Positions 8,447 to 16,958 of a stretch of 64,000 bases of DNA are shown one piece after another. A program made the translations under genes and the position numbers. Source of the stretch: Methylomicrobium sp. wino1 (GTDB lineage: Bacteria > Pseudomonadota > Gammaproteobacteria > Methylococcales > Methylomonadaceae); assembly GCF_003932755.1 (NCBI RefSeq), contig NZ_CP024202.1:1984001-2048000 (forward strand), written 5' to 3'. Position 1 is the first letter of the stretch. Each line of letters starts with the position of its first letter. The notes below the pieces were generated by a model. That model was not told where the DNA came from. It ran no database searches and was given only the letters and a program-made list of their open reading frames with translations.

Positions 8447-8727
8447 TTCACCATGAAGAGCATGAAGGACTTGAAGACGCAGTGTTTTCAATTTAAATGC
8501 GTTACTAATCATTACCAGCCTATGTCATCATTATTGCCGCTGGAGTACTGGCTTTGCCTGCACTCAGTCCCGCCATTGTTTTGATGTTTTTTAGTCATTA
8601 ATTGGATCTGAAAACGCTGTATTATTGCATTGAGTTTATCCATTAAGTGCATCTGTGCCATTGGAACAGTTCATAAAGCACTCAATTCTCTTCCCTTCAT
8701 TATCTTCATGCTCTTCATGGTAATAAA
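8447..8727 (+). repeat. CCATGAAG-ended dispersed element, long form (copy 1)
   Basis: The left end reads TTCACCATGAAGAGCATGAA and the right end is its inverted counterpart CTTCATGCTCTTCATGGTAA. The whole interval resembles, in opposite orientation, the interval 55303-55570, including the internal strings GTCCCGCCAT, TTTTTTAGTCATTAA and TTCATAAAGC. No protein is encoded. It fills nearly the whole gap between the cytochrome P460 gene and the hemerythrin kinase gene. Confidence 0.75.
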
Positions 8728-8753
8728 AAACAAGTTATAAACATTGTACTGCA

Positions 8754-10532
8754 TTAGCACCCATTGGTAGTAAGCGGTAAGCTTATTCTGAAAGTGCTGC
8801 CTTTGCCGATATTGGATTCTACCTCAATCTTACCGTTGTGGTTTTGGATGATTTTATAGGATAGCGATAAGCCCAATCCGGTTCCTTGGCCAACCGGCTT
8901 CGTCGTAAAAAACGGGTCGAAAAGTTTAGAGCGGATTTCTTTCGGAATACCTTTGCCGGTGTCTTCGATTTCAATCCAAATGTGGTCTTTTTCGGTCCCG
9001 GTTCTGATATAAATAGTACCGAATGTTTCGATGGCGTGAGCGGCGTTGACCAATAAGTTCATGAAGACCTGATTTAACTGTGCGCCAATGCATAGATAAG
9101 GTTCTAATCCGGTATATTCCTTGACGATTTTCGCTTTGTATTTGAGTTCGTTTTGAATAATATTCAAAGTCGCGTCGATGCCGGCCTCGATGTCGAATCG
9201 TCCCATTTCCTGCTTGTCGATTCGAGAGAAATCTCTAAGATCTTGAACGATTTTACGCGCGCGCGTTGCCCCTTCGATCGATTCATCGACCAGATCCGAC
9301 AAGTCGGTTTTAAGATAATCGATATCGATTTTTTTCTTGAGCCGATGGTAAGCGAGAGCTTCGCTGTTATCGGCGGGCAGTTCTCGAGCAAGCTTTTCGG
9401 CGGTTTCCGAAAACTGCAGGATATCGTTCAGGTATTGTTTCAGGCTATTCAGGTTGGAAAAAATATAACCTAACGGATTGTTGATTTCATGAGCGACACC
9501 GGCTGCTAGTTGCCCGATCGAGGCCATTTTTTCGGATTGAATCAGATGGGCTTGGGTTTCTTTTAGGCGTGAATTCAGCCGGACTTGTTCATTTTTTTCC
9601 GCTTCCAAGGTTTTGTTGGCATCGAGCAACTGCTGCGTTCGTTCCTCGACTTTTTCCATCAATAACTGATTGATGCGGGCAATTGTAATTTCGGCATTTT
9701 TTTGATTGGTAATATCCATGCCGCAGCCCATGAGTCCTGCAAAACTGCCGTTTCTTCTGATTCGCGGGACAGCGGTTTCCAGGATCCAAACAATACTGTC
9801 ATCTTCTCGACGCAAGCGGTATTGAATTTTGAATTTTTTTAAGTCGGATGCGGCATGAGTATAAGTGCTCAGAACTTTATCCCGGTCGTCGGGATGAATA
9901 GATCCCAGCCATTGCGAATGGTTGCCGGAGCCTAGGGGAATATTGAACTTTTTATACCAATAACGATTGCAGAAGACTGGAATGTTCTTGGCATTGGAAA
10001 TCCATATCAATGCCGGTAAATTATCGGCCATCTCCTTGAAGCGGTCTTCGCTTTCCCGTAAGGCCGAATAGAGATTGCTTTGCATGATAATGCCGGCTTG
10101 GTCGATCTTGGCCGCATCGGCAATCGGCTTGCCGAGCATGCAATCGGCCATTTTTTTATCGGTGCCTAGTATGTGCCGGTATAGCCAATCGAATAGAAAA
10201 TCGAGTAAGTGATGCAGTAGAAAAGATGCGTTATCCGGTTTCTGATTGCGCGCTTCGACGATGGTTTCGACAAATTGTCGATGTTCGTTCTTATGCGATG
10301 CGAACAATGTTTCCTCGAAGCCCGATTGTTGCATCAATTTCTCTTCTTCGTCGAAATGATAGCGTGTGTAATCGATCAAATCGTCGAGAAGTTCGGTGAT
10401 TGTATCGGGGGCATGGCCTAAAGCTACGGCTTCGTCGAGACGGTTGATCAGCTCTAAAAGACGTCGGTGCTGGTCGTCTACAGTGGCGATGCCTAATTTA
10501 AGACTATCGTTCCAAGTTAAAATGTTGTCCAT
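8754..10532 (-). CDS. Hemerythrin-PAS sensor histidine kinase
   Basis: A 592-residue soluble kinase. Residues 1-130 form a bacteriohemerythrin domain with all seven iron ligands visible: His22, His59, Glu63 (HFDEEE), His80 and His84 (SHKNEH), His120 and Asp125 ([10 protein letters not shown]). A PAS domain follows at about 160-280, then a coiled coil, the dimerisation helix with His348 in [13 protein letters not shown], and an ATPase domain with [17 protein letters not shown] and [10 protein letters not shown]. The di-iron centre suggests oxygen (or NO) sensing that controls autophosphorylation. No receiver gene is immediately adjacent; receivers lie 3-7 kb away. No membrane segment is present. 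Confidence 0.92.
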   Translation of the reverse strand: MDNILTWNDSLKLGIATVDDQHRRLLELINRLDEAVALGHAPDTITELLDDLIDYTRYHFDEEEKLMQQSGFEETLFASHKNEHRQFVETIVEARNQKPDNASFLLHHLLDFLFDWLYRHILGTDKKMADCMLGKPIADAAKIDQAGIIMQSNLYSALRESEDRFKEMADNLPALIWISNAKNIPVFCNRYWYKKFNIPLGSGNHSQWLGSIHPDDRDKVLSTYTHAASDLKKFKIQYRLRREDDSIVWILETAVPRIRRNGSFAGLMGCGMDITNQKNAEITIARINQLLMEKVEERTQQLLDANKTLEAEKNEQVRLNSRLKETQAHLIQSEKMASIGQLAAGVAHEINNPLGYIFSNLNSLKQYLNDILQFSETAEKLARELPADNSEALAYHRLKKKIDIDYLKTDLSDLVDESIEGATRARKIVQDLRDFSRIDKQEMGRFDIEAGIDATLNIIQNELKYKAKIVKEYTGLEPYLCIGAQLNQVFMNLLVNAAHAIETFGTIYIRTGTEKDHIWIEIEDTGKGIPKEIRSKLFDPFFTTKPVGQGTGLGLSLSYKIIQNHNGKIEVESNIGKGSTFRISLPLTTNGC

Positions 10533-10689
10533 ATTAGTTGAATCGGGAAAGTTATTGAGAAGGGGCCTATTAGTATTCTCTCATTAGCGTATAGGCCGTA
10601 TTTTCCGGTTCCCCTGGTCCCGCCGTGGGGAACCCATGCCTTGGATCACCACGAACGGCTTAACTTAAAAGGCAGTGATACCTTGTTTA

Positions 10690-10905
10690 CCGAGGTAAGA
10701 TCGGTATGCATTCACACGCTAGAGAGGCTATGGAAGTATTGGAGAATACATCGTAAAAAATTTATTCACCACGAAGAACATGAAGTAATGAAGAAAAAAG
10801 CAAAAAAAATCAACGATCTAATTCTTCATGTCACTTCATGCGCTCCATGGTGATTTCGTAATTTTGAATACTTTCACAGTCTCTAGAGCGGTGGGAACGA
10901 GGACA
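10690..10905 (+). repeat. CCATGAAG-ended dispersed element, short form (copy 1)
   Basis: The core is ATTCACCACGAAGAACATGA at the left and CTTCATGCGCTCCATGGTGA at the right, flanked by longer inverted ends: GGAAGTATTGGAGAATACAT on the left and TTGAATACTTTCACAGTCTC on the right. The same arrangement occurs in reverse at about 20320-20500. The outer ends merge with CGTTCCCAC-type sequence (GAGCGGTGGGAACGAGG). Confidence 0.7.
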
Positions 10906-11072
10906 ATTCGAACGCTAGGATTGCTGCAAAATATGTCGTGCGAGCTATATGTCGCTTCGGCTTTTTTGAAGTATAACCTAAAGTTGAATTATTTCGTTCG
11001 TTTGGCGTAGACTGGCGAAAGTGTATCGGTACCGATTCGTTTTGTGAATGGTGGCTATACTGGACGTTTTAT

Positions 11073-11166
11073 CCTAAAAAGAGCAGTTGGCATGTGTTAT
11101 AGACCGTTCGCCCTGAGCGCAGCCGAAGGATGGGGTAGTTTGAGGCTCTCAACTGCTCTTTTTAGG
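11073..11166. repeat. 17-base perfect inverted repeat before the mglA-like gene
   Basis: CCTAAAAAGAGCAGTTG at 11073-11089 is inverted exactly as CAACTGCTCTTTTTAGG at 11150-11166. The 60-base interior contains CGCCCTGAGCGCAGCCGAAG, itself a REP-like string. The right arm ends 31 bases before the GTPase start codon, so the structure could form in the leader RNA or could be an inserted hairpin element. Confidence 0.85.
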
Positions 11167-11197
11167 TTTATTCATCGGTTGATTTCTTTTTAAGGTC

Positions 11198-11866
11198 ATG
11201 GCTCAATACGACGAAAGCAGTCAAAAACTGACGATCAAGCTGGTCTATTACGGTCCTGCACTCAGCGGCAAGACGACTAATTTGATGCGTCTGCACGATA
11301 TTTTGACGCCCGATATGAAAGGCGAGTTGATGATCATGGAAACCGCCGACGATCGAACCTTGTTTTTCGATTTATTGCCGTTGGGTTTTCGCGCGCCGTC
11401 AGGTTTATTGATCAAGTTCAAGGTTTACACGGTGCCGGGACAAGTCATCCACGACAGTACGCGCAAGGCGGTGCTGTCCCGGGCCGACGGCGTCGTGTTC
11501 GTTGCCGATTCGCAGCGGACGCAAAGCGTCAATAACGGCGAGTCGTTTGAAAATTTAGCCGCGAATGCGGCGCGCGTCGGGCTCGATTTTCAGCAATTGC
11601 CGTTGGTCGTGCAGTTCAACAAGCGCGATTTACCGGCAATTTTGACCGAACAGGAAATACTGGAACGTTGGGAAAAAGCCCCTTGGCCGGTATTGTTTAG
11701 TTCGGCGTTGACCGGCGAGGGCATCATCGAGACCTTTAAGACTTTGTTGACAGCCGTATATCTAACCTGCGACCGGCTGTACCGTTTGCAATCGGATCAT
11801 GGCCTTGATTGCGATAGTTTTATCGCGCAAACGTTGGGCGGTTCATTATCATCGGCAAGAGGTTGA
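11198..11866 (+). CDS. MglA-like Ras-family GTPase
   Basis: A 222-residue small GTPase of the bacterial MglA group. G1 is GPALSGKTT (residues 19-27), close to the MglA form GPGLCGKTT. The switch II region reads YTVPGQVIHDSTRK, matching the MglA TVPGQ motif in which the usual Asp/Gly order differs from Ras. G4 is FNKRD. In Myxococcus MglA sets cell polarity and directs type IV pilus and gliding motors. The stop is four bases from the next gene (histidine kinase), which is two bases from a receiver-PilB-like ATPase, so all three are likely one transcript. No mglB (roadblock GAP) is seen. The ribosome site (AAGG two bases before ATG) is poorly spaced. Confidence 0.88.
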   Translation: MAQYDESSQKLTIKLVYYGPALSGKTTNLMRLHDILTPDMKGELMIMETADDRTLFFDLLPLGFRAPSGLLIKFKVYTVPGQVIHDSTRKAVLSRADGVVFVADSQRTQSVNNGESFENLAANAARVGLDFQQLPLVVQFNKRDLPAILTEQEILERWEKAPWPVLFSSALTGEGIIETFKTLLTAVYLTCDRLYRLQSDHGLDCDSFIAQTLGGSLSSARG

Positions 11867-11870
11867 TACG

Positions 11871-13127
11871 ATGTCCGATTTTCAATCCGAGGCCGATTTC
11901 GAGCGCGATTTGAATCTTGACGAGCTCTTGAAAGGCATCGACAAGAGCCGCTTGGTTTCGGCATTGAATGTCTTATTAGACACGATGGTCGACATCATGG
12001 ACGATACAGGCGCAAGCTTAATCGGCGACAACGACTCGAAGACGGTTGACAAGGTGCCGTTGCATGGCGAGTTGGAACCTGTCGGTTTCTTGCAGACACG
12101 AACCGCCGTCCCGCCCGAACGGTTGCGTGCCGCAGCCGATATGATGCAGTTGATTTTGCGCTGCAATGCGCGCTATTTGTTGTCATCCGATATTCATCTA
12201 CAAACCCAGCGCGACGATTTCGAGGAATTACAGCGCAGAAATGTCGCCTTGCAAGCGTCCGAAGCGCGCTACAAAAATCTTTCCGAAAGTTTGGAAATAC
12301 GCGTCAAAGAGCAGGTTAAAACGATCGAAAAGGCGCATTTGAAGCTTTACCGGAATGAAAAGCAGGCTTCGGTAGGTCGGTTGGCGGCCGGTGTCGCTCA
12401 TGAGGTTAATAATCCTCTCGGCTTCATTCGCAGCAATGTCGCTACCGCCGTATCCTATCTGGAATCGTTTTACGAATTCAATACCTTGATCGATAACGGG
12501 GCCTCATCGGAGGAATTACGCAAAGTCTGGGAAGGGCGGGAATTGCCCTTATTGCTCGACGATTTCAAGGATTTGATGAATGAAAGCCTCGAAGGTCTCG
12601 ATCGTATCGCGAAGATCGTTATTGCATTGAAGGGTTTTTCTCGTATCGATCAAACCGAAACCGAACGAGCCGATATCGATACGATCGTTCGGCAAATCTG
12701 CCAGGTTGCCGAATCGCAATGGCAACAAAAGGCGAAACTCGTTTTGGATCTGTCTTCGGAAACGCCGATTCAATGTCAATCCGCGCAATTAGGCCAGGTC
12801 GTATACGGATTGCTAGGTAATGCGGTGGATGCGATCGAAAAAACCGGCATTATTCGTATCCGAACCTCTGTTCGAAACGGGGTTGTCGTGCTCGAAGTTC
12901 AAGATAACGGACGGGGCATTTCGGAGACGGTTTTGCCACATGTGTTCGAACCGTTTTTCACGACTAAGGAGGTTGGCCAGGGGACGGGGTTGGGCTTGAC
13001 CGTTTGTCACGATATAGTCAAAGAGCACGGTGGCACGATCGATATCGTGAGCCAGATCGGTAAGGGAACTCGGGTAACGGTTAACTTACCTGTGCAGAAC
13101 GCTATTCAGCATTCTAAAGAGTCTTAA
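11871..13127 (+). CDS. Soluble histidine kinase in the mglA-like operon
   Basis: A 418-residue kinase without membrane segments. Residues 1-110 are a small domain I cannot name; the strand and helix pattern (GASLIGDN, ELEPVGFLQT, then a helix) could be a degenerate GAF or roadblock-like fold. A coiled coil (120-165) leads to the phosphoacceptor His177 in GVAHEVNNPLGFI. The ATPase domain shows VYGLLGNAVDAIE, VQDNGRGI, FEPFFTTKE and [10 protein letters not shown]. It starts four bases after the GTPase stop and ends two bases before the receiver-ATPase start, so its cognate substrate is probably that receiver domain. The same kinase core type occurs in the proteins at 8754 and 16959. Confidence 0.9.
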   Translation: MSDFQSEADFERDLNLDELLKGIDKSRLVSALNVLLDTMVDIMDDTGASLIGDNDSKTVDKVPLHGELEPVGFLQTRTAVPPERLRAAADMMQLILRCNARYLLSSDIHLQTQRDDFEELQRRNVALQASEARYKNLSESLEIRVKEQVKTIEKAHLKLYRNEKQASVGRLAAGVAHEVNNPLGFIRSNVATAVSYLESFYEFNTLIDNGASSEELRKVWEGRELPLLLDDFKDLMNESLEGLDRIAKIVIALKGFSRIDQTETERADIDTIVRQICQVAESQWQQKAKLVLDLSSETPIQCQSAQLGQVVYGLLGNAVDAIEKTGIIRIRTSVRNGVVVLEVQDNGRGISETVLPHVFEPFFTTKEVGQGTGLGLTVCHDIVKEHGGTIDIVSQIGKGTRVTVNLPVQNAIQHSKES

Positions 13128-13129
13128 CA

Positions 13130-15376
13130 ATGTCGTTTTATGCCTCGTTATTTACCGGCGGCCAAAATACCGACGCCACGGACGAACAAAACGATACACA
13201 GCAAACGTCCAAGGCATACGGTATATTACTGGTCGACGACGAAGCCAACGTACTCAGTGCGTTACGGCGCGTGTTCCGTCAGGAAAACTACCGCGTCGAA
13301 GTCGCCATGTCCGGCGACGAAGCTTTACATACGCTCGCGAACGGTCAATTTCAACTCGTTATTTCCGACTATAAAATGCCGGGTATGAATGGCGCCGAAT
13401 TGCTACGGCGCGTCAAAATGCTTCATCCCGACATTATTCGTATCATGCTAACCGGCGAGGCCGATACCGGCGCGGTACTCGGTGCGATCAACGAAGGCGC
13501 GGTTTATAAGTTCATTCTCAAACCCTGGAATAATGACGACTTGCGTATCACGGTCGGCTTGGCGCTGGAACAGTACGACCTGATCGAAAAAAATAAAAAG
13601 CTCCAGCACGACAATGTCGATAAAACCAAGGAGATTAAGCGACTCAGCAAGCTGGCAGTGTCCGATAGCGCCCAAATTGCGATCATGCTGCATAAAAAAC
13701 AGTTGCTCAGCGACCGGCAACTTCAAGAGTTATATAAAATCAAGCAAACTCGCAAAGATCCGATGCTCAAATTAATATTGGAGCGCGACTGGGTGGCCGA
13801 GAAAACGATTCGCAGCATTTTACGTAAGGAACTACTCATCGAAGAAGTCTCGCTGCCGGAATTTCAGGTCAATCCCGAAGCGGTCGAGCTGCTGCCGCGT
13901 TCGGTATGCGAGCAGCATTGCGTATTGCCGTTGAAAGTCGATCAACGCCAATTGTTAATGGTCATGGCTGACCCGCTTGATATGGGCTTGCAAGCGGAAT
14001 TACGCTTCATGACCGGCTTGACGATTGAAACCGTGATGGCCGACATTGCCGCGATCAAGAAAAAAATCAATGCCGTTTATGGCGACGAACCGAGCTTTGG
14101 CGATATCGAAACCATTGTTTCTGCCCTCGATCCGTTCGAAACGATCGAAGTCGTCATCGATCACGAAGACGATATTTCGCTCGAACAATTGCTGCAGGAA
14201 ACGGCCGAACCGCCGGCAATACGCTTGGTCAATTCGATCATCATCGAAGCGATTCGTCTAAAAGCCAGCGATATTCACATTCAACCGCGAACGAAAAGCA
14301 TTGTCGTTCGTTACCGGATAGACGGTATATTGTTCGATAAGATATACATCCCGAATCAACTGCACAATCAACTGGTTTCGCGTATCAAAGTCATGGCGGA
14401 GATGGACATCACCGAACGCCGTAGGCCTCAGGACGGGCGTATAACCGTCAAAACACCGATGCGTATCGTCGACCTTAGAATTTCGACACTGCCGGTCATC
14501 AACGGCGAAAAGGTCGTGATGCGAATTCTGGACAGGAACGCACAGATTCAAAGTATCGATAATCTTGACGTCGCGAATTCCGAACGAGAGAAATTACTGC
14601 ATCTGATCAACAAACCGCAAGGTATCGTACTCGCGACCGGGCCGACCGGCAGCGGCAAGACGACTACGCTCTATGCTTTACTGCAGCACGGTGTGACGCC
14701 GACTAAAAACTATCTCACGATCGAAGAGCCGGTCGAATATTTTCTTGATTCGGCCGGTCAAGTCAATGTGCGTGAAAAGATCGGATTGACTTTTCCGATG
14801 ATATTGCGGGCCATTTTACGGCAAGATCCCGATGTGATTTTGTTAGGAGAAATCCGCGATCTCGAAACCGCCGAAGTGGCGTTTCAGGCGGCTTTAACCG
14901 GTCATTTGGTGTTTTCGACACTACATACCAATTCCGCATTGGCGACGGTGGCAAGGTTGATCGATATAGGCTTGAAACCGTTCATCGTCGCCAGCGGACT
15001 GGAAGGCGTGATTTCTCAGCGGTTAGTGCGCAAGCTTTGTACGCAGTGCCGGGAAGCCTGCCCTCCCGACCCTGAAACCATGAGCATGCTCGGTCCGTTA
15101 TTCAATACGAACGCTATCGACGTATACCGAGGCAAAGGGTGCGAACACTGCAGCAATACCGGCTATAAGGGCCGGATTTGCTTGATGGAGATTTTGGCAC
15201 TCAACGAAGCCATGCGCGATTTGATAACCGCACAGGCTAGTTTCAGCGATTTGAGAACCTTGGCGGTTGAAAACGGCTATCGAACGTTGATTGAAGACGC
15301 GTTCGATAAGGTTGTTGCGGGTACGACGACCTGTGAGGAAATATTGCGCGTTCTTGGTCCGCAGAGCTTATCCTGA
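13130..15376 (+). CDS. Receiver domain fused to GspE/PilB-type secretion ATPase
   Basis: A 748-residue fusion. Residues 30-145 are a CheY-like receiver: DD at 36-37, phospho-acceptor Asp80 in VISDYKMPGMNG, Thr108 and Lys131 (FILKPW). A linker helix (145-175) precedes a GspE N-terminal-type domain (about 180-315). The ATPase core has DIHIQP (381-386), Walker A GPTGSGKT (504-511), a Walker-B-type strand ILLGEIRD, His box GHLVFSTLHTN, and a zinc tetracysteine CTQC (637-640) with CEHC (671-674). PilB/GspE ATPases drive pilus or type II pseudopilus assembly. A fused receiver suggests that phosphorylation from the upstream kinase controls the motor. No pilin, PilC or PilT genes are in the window. 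Confidence 0.92.
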   Translation: MSFYASLFTGGQNTDATDEQNDTQQTSKAYGILLVDDEANVLSALRRVFRQENYRVEVAMSGDEALHTLANGQFQLVISDYKMPGMNGAELLRRVKMLHPDIIRIMLTGEADTGAVLGAINEGAVYKFILKPWNNDDLRITVGLALEQYDLIEKNKKLQHDNVDKTKEIKRLSKLAVSDSAQIAIMLHKKQLLSDRQLQELYKIKQTRKDPMLKLILERDWVAEKTIRSILRKELLIEEVSLPEFQVNPEAVELLPRSVCEQHCVLPLKVDQRQLLMVMADPLDMGLQAELRFMTGLTIETVMADIAAIKKKINAVYGDEPSFGDIETIVSALDPFETIEVVIDHEDDISLEQLLQETAEPPAIRLVNSIIIEAIRLKASDIHIQPRTKSIVVRYRIDGILFDKIYIPNQLHNQLVSRIKVMAEMDITERRRPQDGRITVKTPMRIVDLRISTLPVINGEKVVMRILDRNAQIQSIDNLDVANSEREKLLHLINKPQGIVLATGPTGSGKTTTLYALLQHGVTPTKNYLTIEEPVEYFLDSAGQVNVREKIGLTFPMILRAILRQDPDVILLGEIRDLETAEVAFQAALTGHLVFSTLHTNSALATVARLIDIGLKPFIVASGLEGVISQRLVRKLCTQCREACPPDPETMSMLGPLFNTNAIDVYRGKGCEHCSNTGYKGRICLMEILALNEAMRDLITAQASFSDLRTLAVENGYRTLIEDAFDKVVAGTTTCEEILRVLGPQSLS

Positions 15377-15779
15377 GTCGTGCGTCGATAGAATGGATTG
15401 CGATAATCATCAACCTAAGAAAAAGCATTTCACCATGAAGATCATGAAGAATAAGAAGTTAGGATTCCCTTAAAAAATAACTTCCGCATTATGCGCCCTC
15501 TCCCTTAGGATTTCGTGATAAATAACGTCCTGCAATTATGAGCTTTGTTGAAGGTTCGGTAACTCGCTTGGCAAGGCGCCGTGAATACGTCCATGTAGGC
15601 TTGACGGCGGCTTTCCCGGCCGCCGACATCCTCGCTAGCCACACCCCATACCTTCATGATGTTAGCCATTTTTTGAGTATAAAGGGAATAAAAGATTATG
15701 CATGTCTTCTTGAAATATCTCACGAACTTCATATGCTTCATGGTTGAATTGCCGAGTTTAGGTTTATGGGAGTTTATTT
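15377..15779. repeat. Nested repeats: MITE-like copy B inside a CCATGAAG pair
   Basis: About 400 bases with no gene. TTCACCATGAAGATCATGAA at about 15429 and the inverted ATGCTTCATGGTTGAAT at about 15729-15746 bracket a MITE-like copy (15505-15650) that starts TTAGGATTTCGTGATAAATA and contains TCGGTAACTCGCTTGGCA and GACGGCGGC-GCCGCCGAC. The MITE right end is missing or replaced. The arrangement suggests the MITE inserted into an older CCATGAAG element. A good ribosome site (GGGAG) for the next gene ends the stretch. Confidence 0.65.
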
Positions 15780-16640
15780 ATGATTGAACCCGAATCGTCA
15801 TCGGAGCGTGTGCTGTTACTCGTCGACGACGAAATCAATATCGTCAAAGCTTTGAAACGGTCCTTGCGTAGAGATGGCTATCAAATTTTGACGGCCAACA
15901 GCGGTGCTGAAGGATTGAAATTATTGGGCCGACAACGCGTAGGAGTTATCGTTTCCGATCAGCGCATGCCGAACATGACCGGCGCCGAGTTTTTGAGTGA
16001 AGTTAAAGTTCTTTACCCCGACACGATGCGTATCATGTTGTCCGGTTACACCGATTTGGAGTCGGTCACCAATGCGATCAATGAAGGAGCGATTTATAAA
16101 TTTTTGACCAAGCCGTGGGAAGACGATTTGTTGCGGGACAATATTCGCATAGCGTTTGAACATTATGAAATGGCCTTAGACAATCGGCGTCTGACCGCCG
16201 AGTTGCAACATGCCAACGAGGAACTCCAGCAATTCAACCGGGAATTGGAGCGCCAGGTCAAAGAAAAGACACGAGAAATTATACGCAATGTCAATCTATT
16301 GCAGGTCTCGCAAGAGATCCTTGAGCATTTGCCGGTAGCTGTGCTCGGTATTGATGAACAAGGCATGATAGCCGTCTCGAACCGCGAATCGAACAGATTG
16401 CTTCGCGGTTTGTCCCTCGGCGGACTGGTCGGCTTGCAAGCAAAAGAAGTACTGCCGTTTGTGGTCATGGAATGGGTAGATCAATGTTTCGGCGGCGGTT
16501 TGTCCGATAATAATGCCGCACGGATCTTAGTCGTAGGAAGCGTCGAGATGACGGTCTCGGTGCGGCCGATGGGTTTTTCCAGCGGCGCAGGAGGCGTCAT
16601 TATTGTAATGGCTCAGTCTAATGTGTTAAATCAGGGTTAA
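15780..16640 (+). CDS. Response regulator: receiver, coiled coil and PAS-like C-terminus
   Basis: A 286-residue protein. The receiver (residues 10-130) has DD at 16-17, Asp60 in VIVSDQRMPNMTG, Ser88 and Lys111 (FLTKPW), very close to RpfG-type and to the receiver fused to the ATPase at 13130. A charged coiled coil (130-175) follows, then a PAS-like domain (about 180-280: VLGIDEQGMIAVSNRESNRL). No HD-GYP, DNA-binding or enzymatic output is present, so it may act through protein contacts. It lies between the ATPase fusion and a GAF-PAS kinase on the same strand, and could be a relay intermediate. Confidence 0.85.
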   Translation: MIEPESSSERVLLLVDDEINIVKALKRSLRRDGYQILTANSGAEGLKLLGRQRVGVIVSDQRMPNMTGAEFLSEVKVLYPDTMRIMLSGYTDLESVTNAINEGAIYKFLTKPWEDDLLRDNIRIAFEHYEMALDNRRLTAELQHANEELQQFNRELERQVKEKTREIIRNVNLLQVSQEILEHLPVAVLGIDEQGMIAVSNRESNRLLRGLSLGGLVGLQAKEVLPFVVMEWVDQCFGGGLSDNNAARILVVGSVEMTVSVRPMGFSSGAGGVIIVMAQSNVLNQG

Positions 16641-16958
16641 GTCATGAACGAAGGATCTTCCATAAATTCGGTTACCGATTCCGAGATTGAGCCGATATCG
16701 CCGGTAGAGCTGTGCTTCAAACCGCGATTTGTATGGGAACGCCTGCAAATTAAAAAATCGTAAGGTACGCTACGCGTACCAAAGCCGTGCCTAGGCGGTT
16801 CGAATTGATATTGAAGATCGTATGTAATCAAGAATGCATATCGGTTAAATAGCCTACCTCTCACCGGGATGTTTGTTAAACCATTAAAATCAATAAATTC
16901 TTGTCAGGTGATGTAAAGAATTGAGGTATAAGAGGCTAAAGTAAGTTTTGGAGACGCT
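16641..16958. other. Gene-free gap with a GGTACGCTACGCGTACC palindrome
   Basis: About 320 bases. The only structure seen is GGTACGC-TAC-GCGTACC at 16764-16780. Similar strings occur near 20600 (GGCACGCTACGCATACC) and 33195 (GGTACGCGTAGCGTATC), so it is a short dispersed palindrome. The gap ends with a TTTTGGAGACGCT ribosome site for the next gene. Confidence 0.55.

Larger units (their letters stand above)
10533..11197. other. Gene-free region upstream of the mglA-like gene
   Basis: 665 bases without a credible gene. It contains a CCATGAAG-type element (about 10690-10905) and a 17-base perfect inverted repeat (11073-11166), both listed separately. Frames open here run through repeats and are not supported. 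Confidence 0.6.

Noticed and set aside
10641-11010. Two small open frames upstream of the GTPase gene
   Set aside because: They run through the CCATGAAG repeat, have no ribosome site and encode no recognisable protein.
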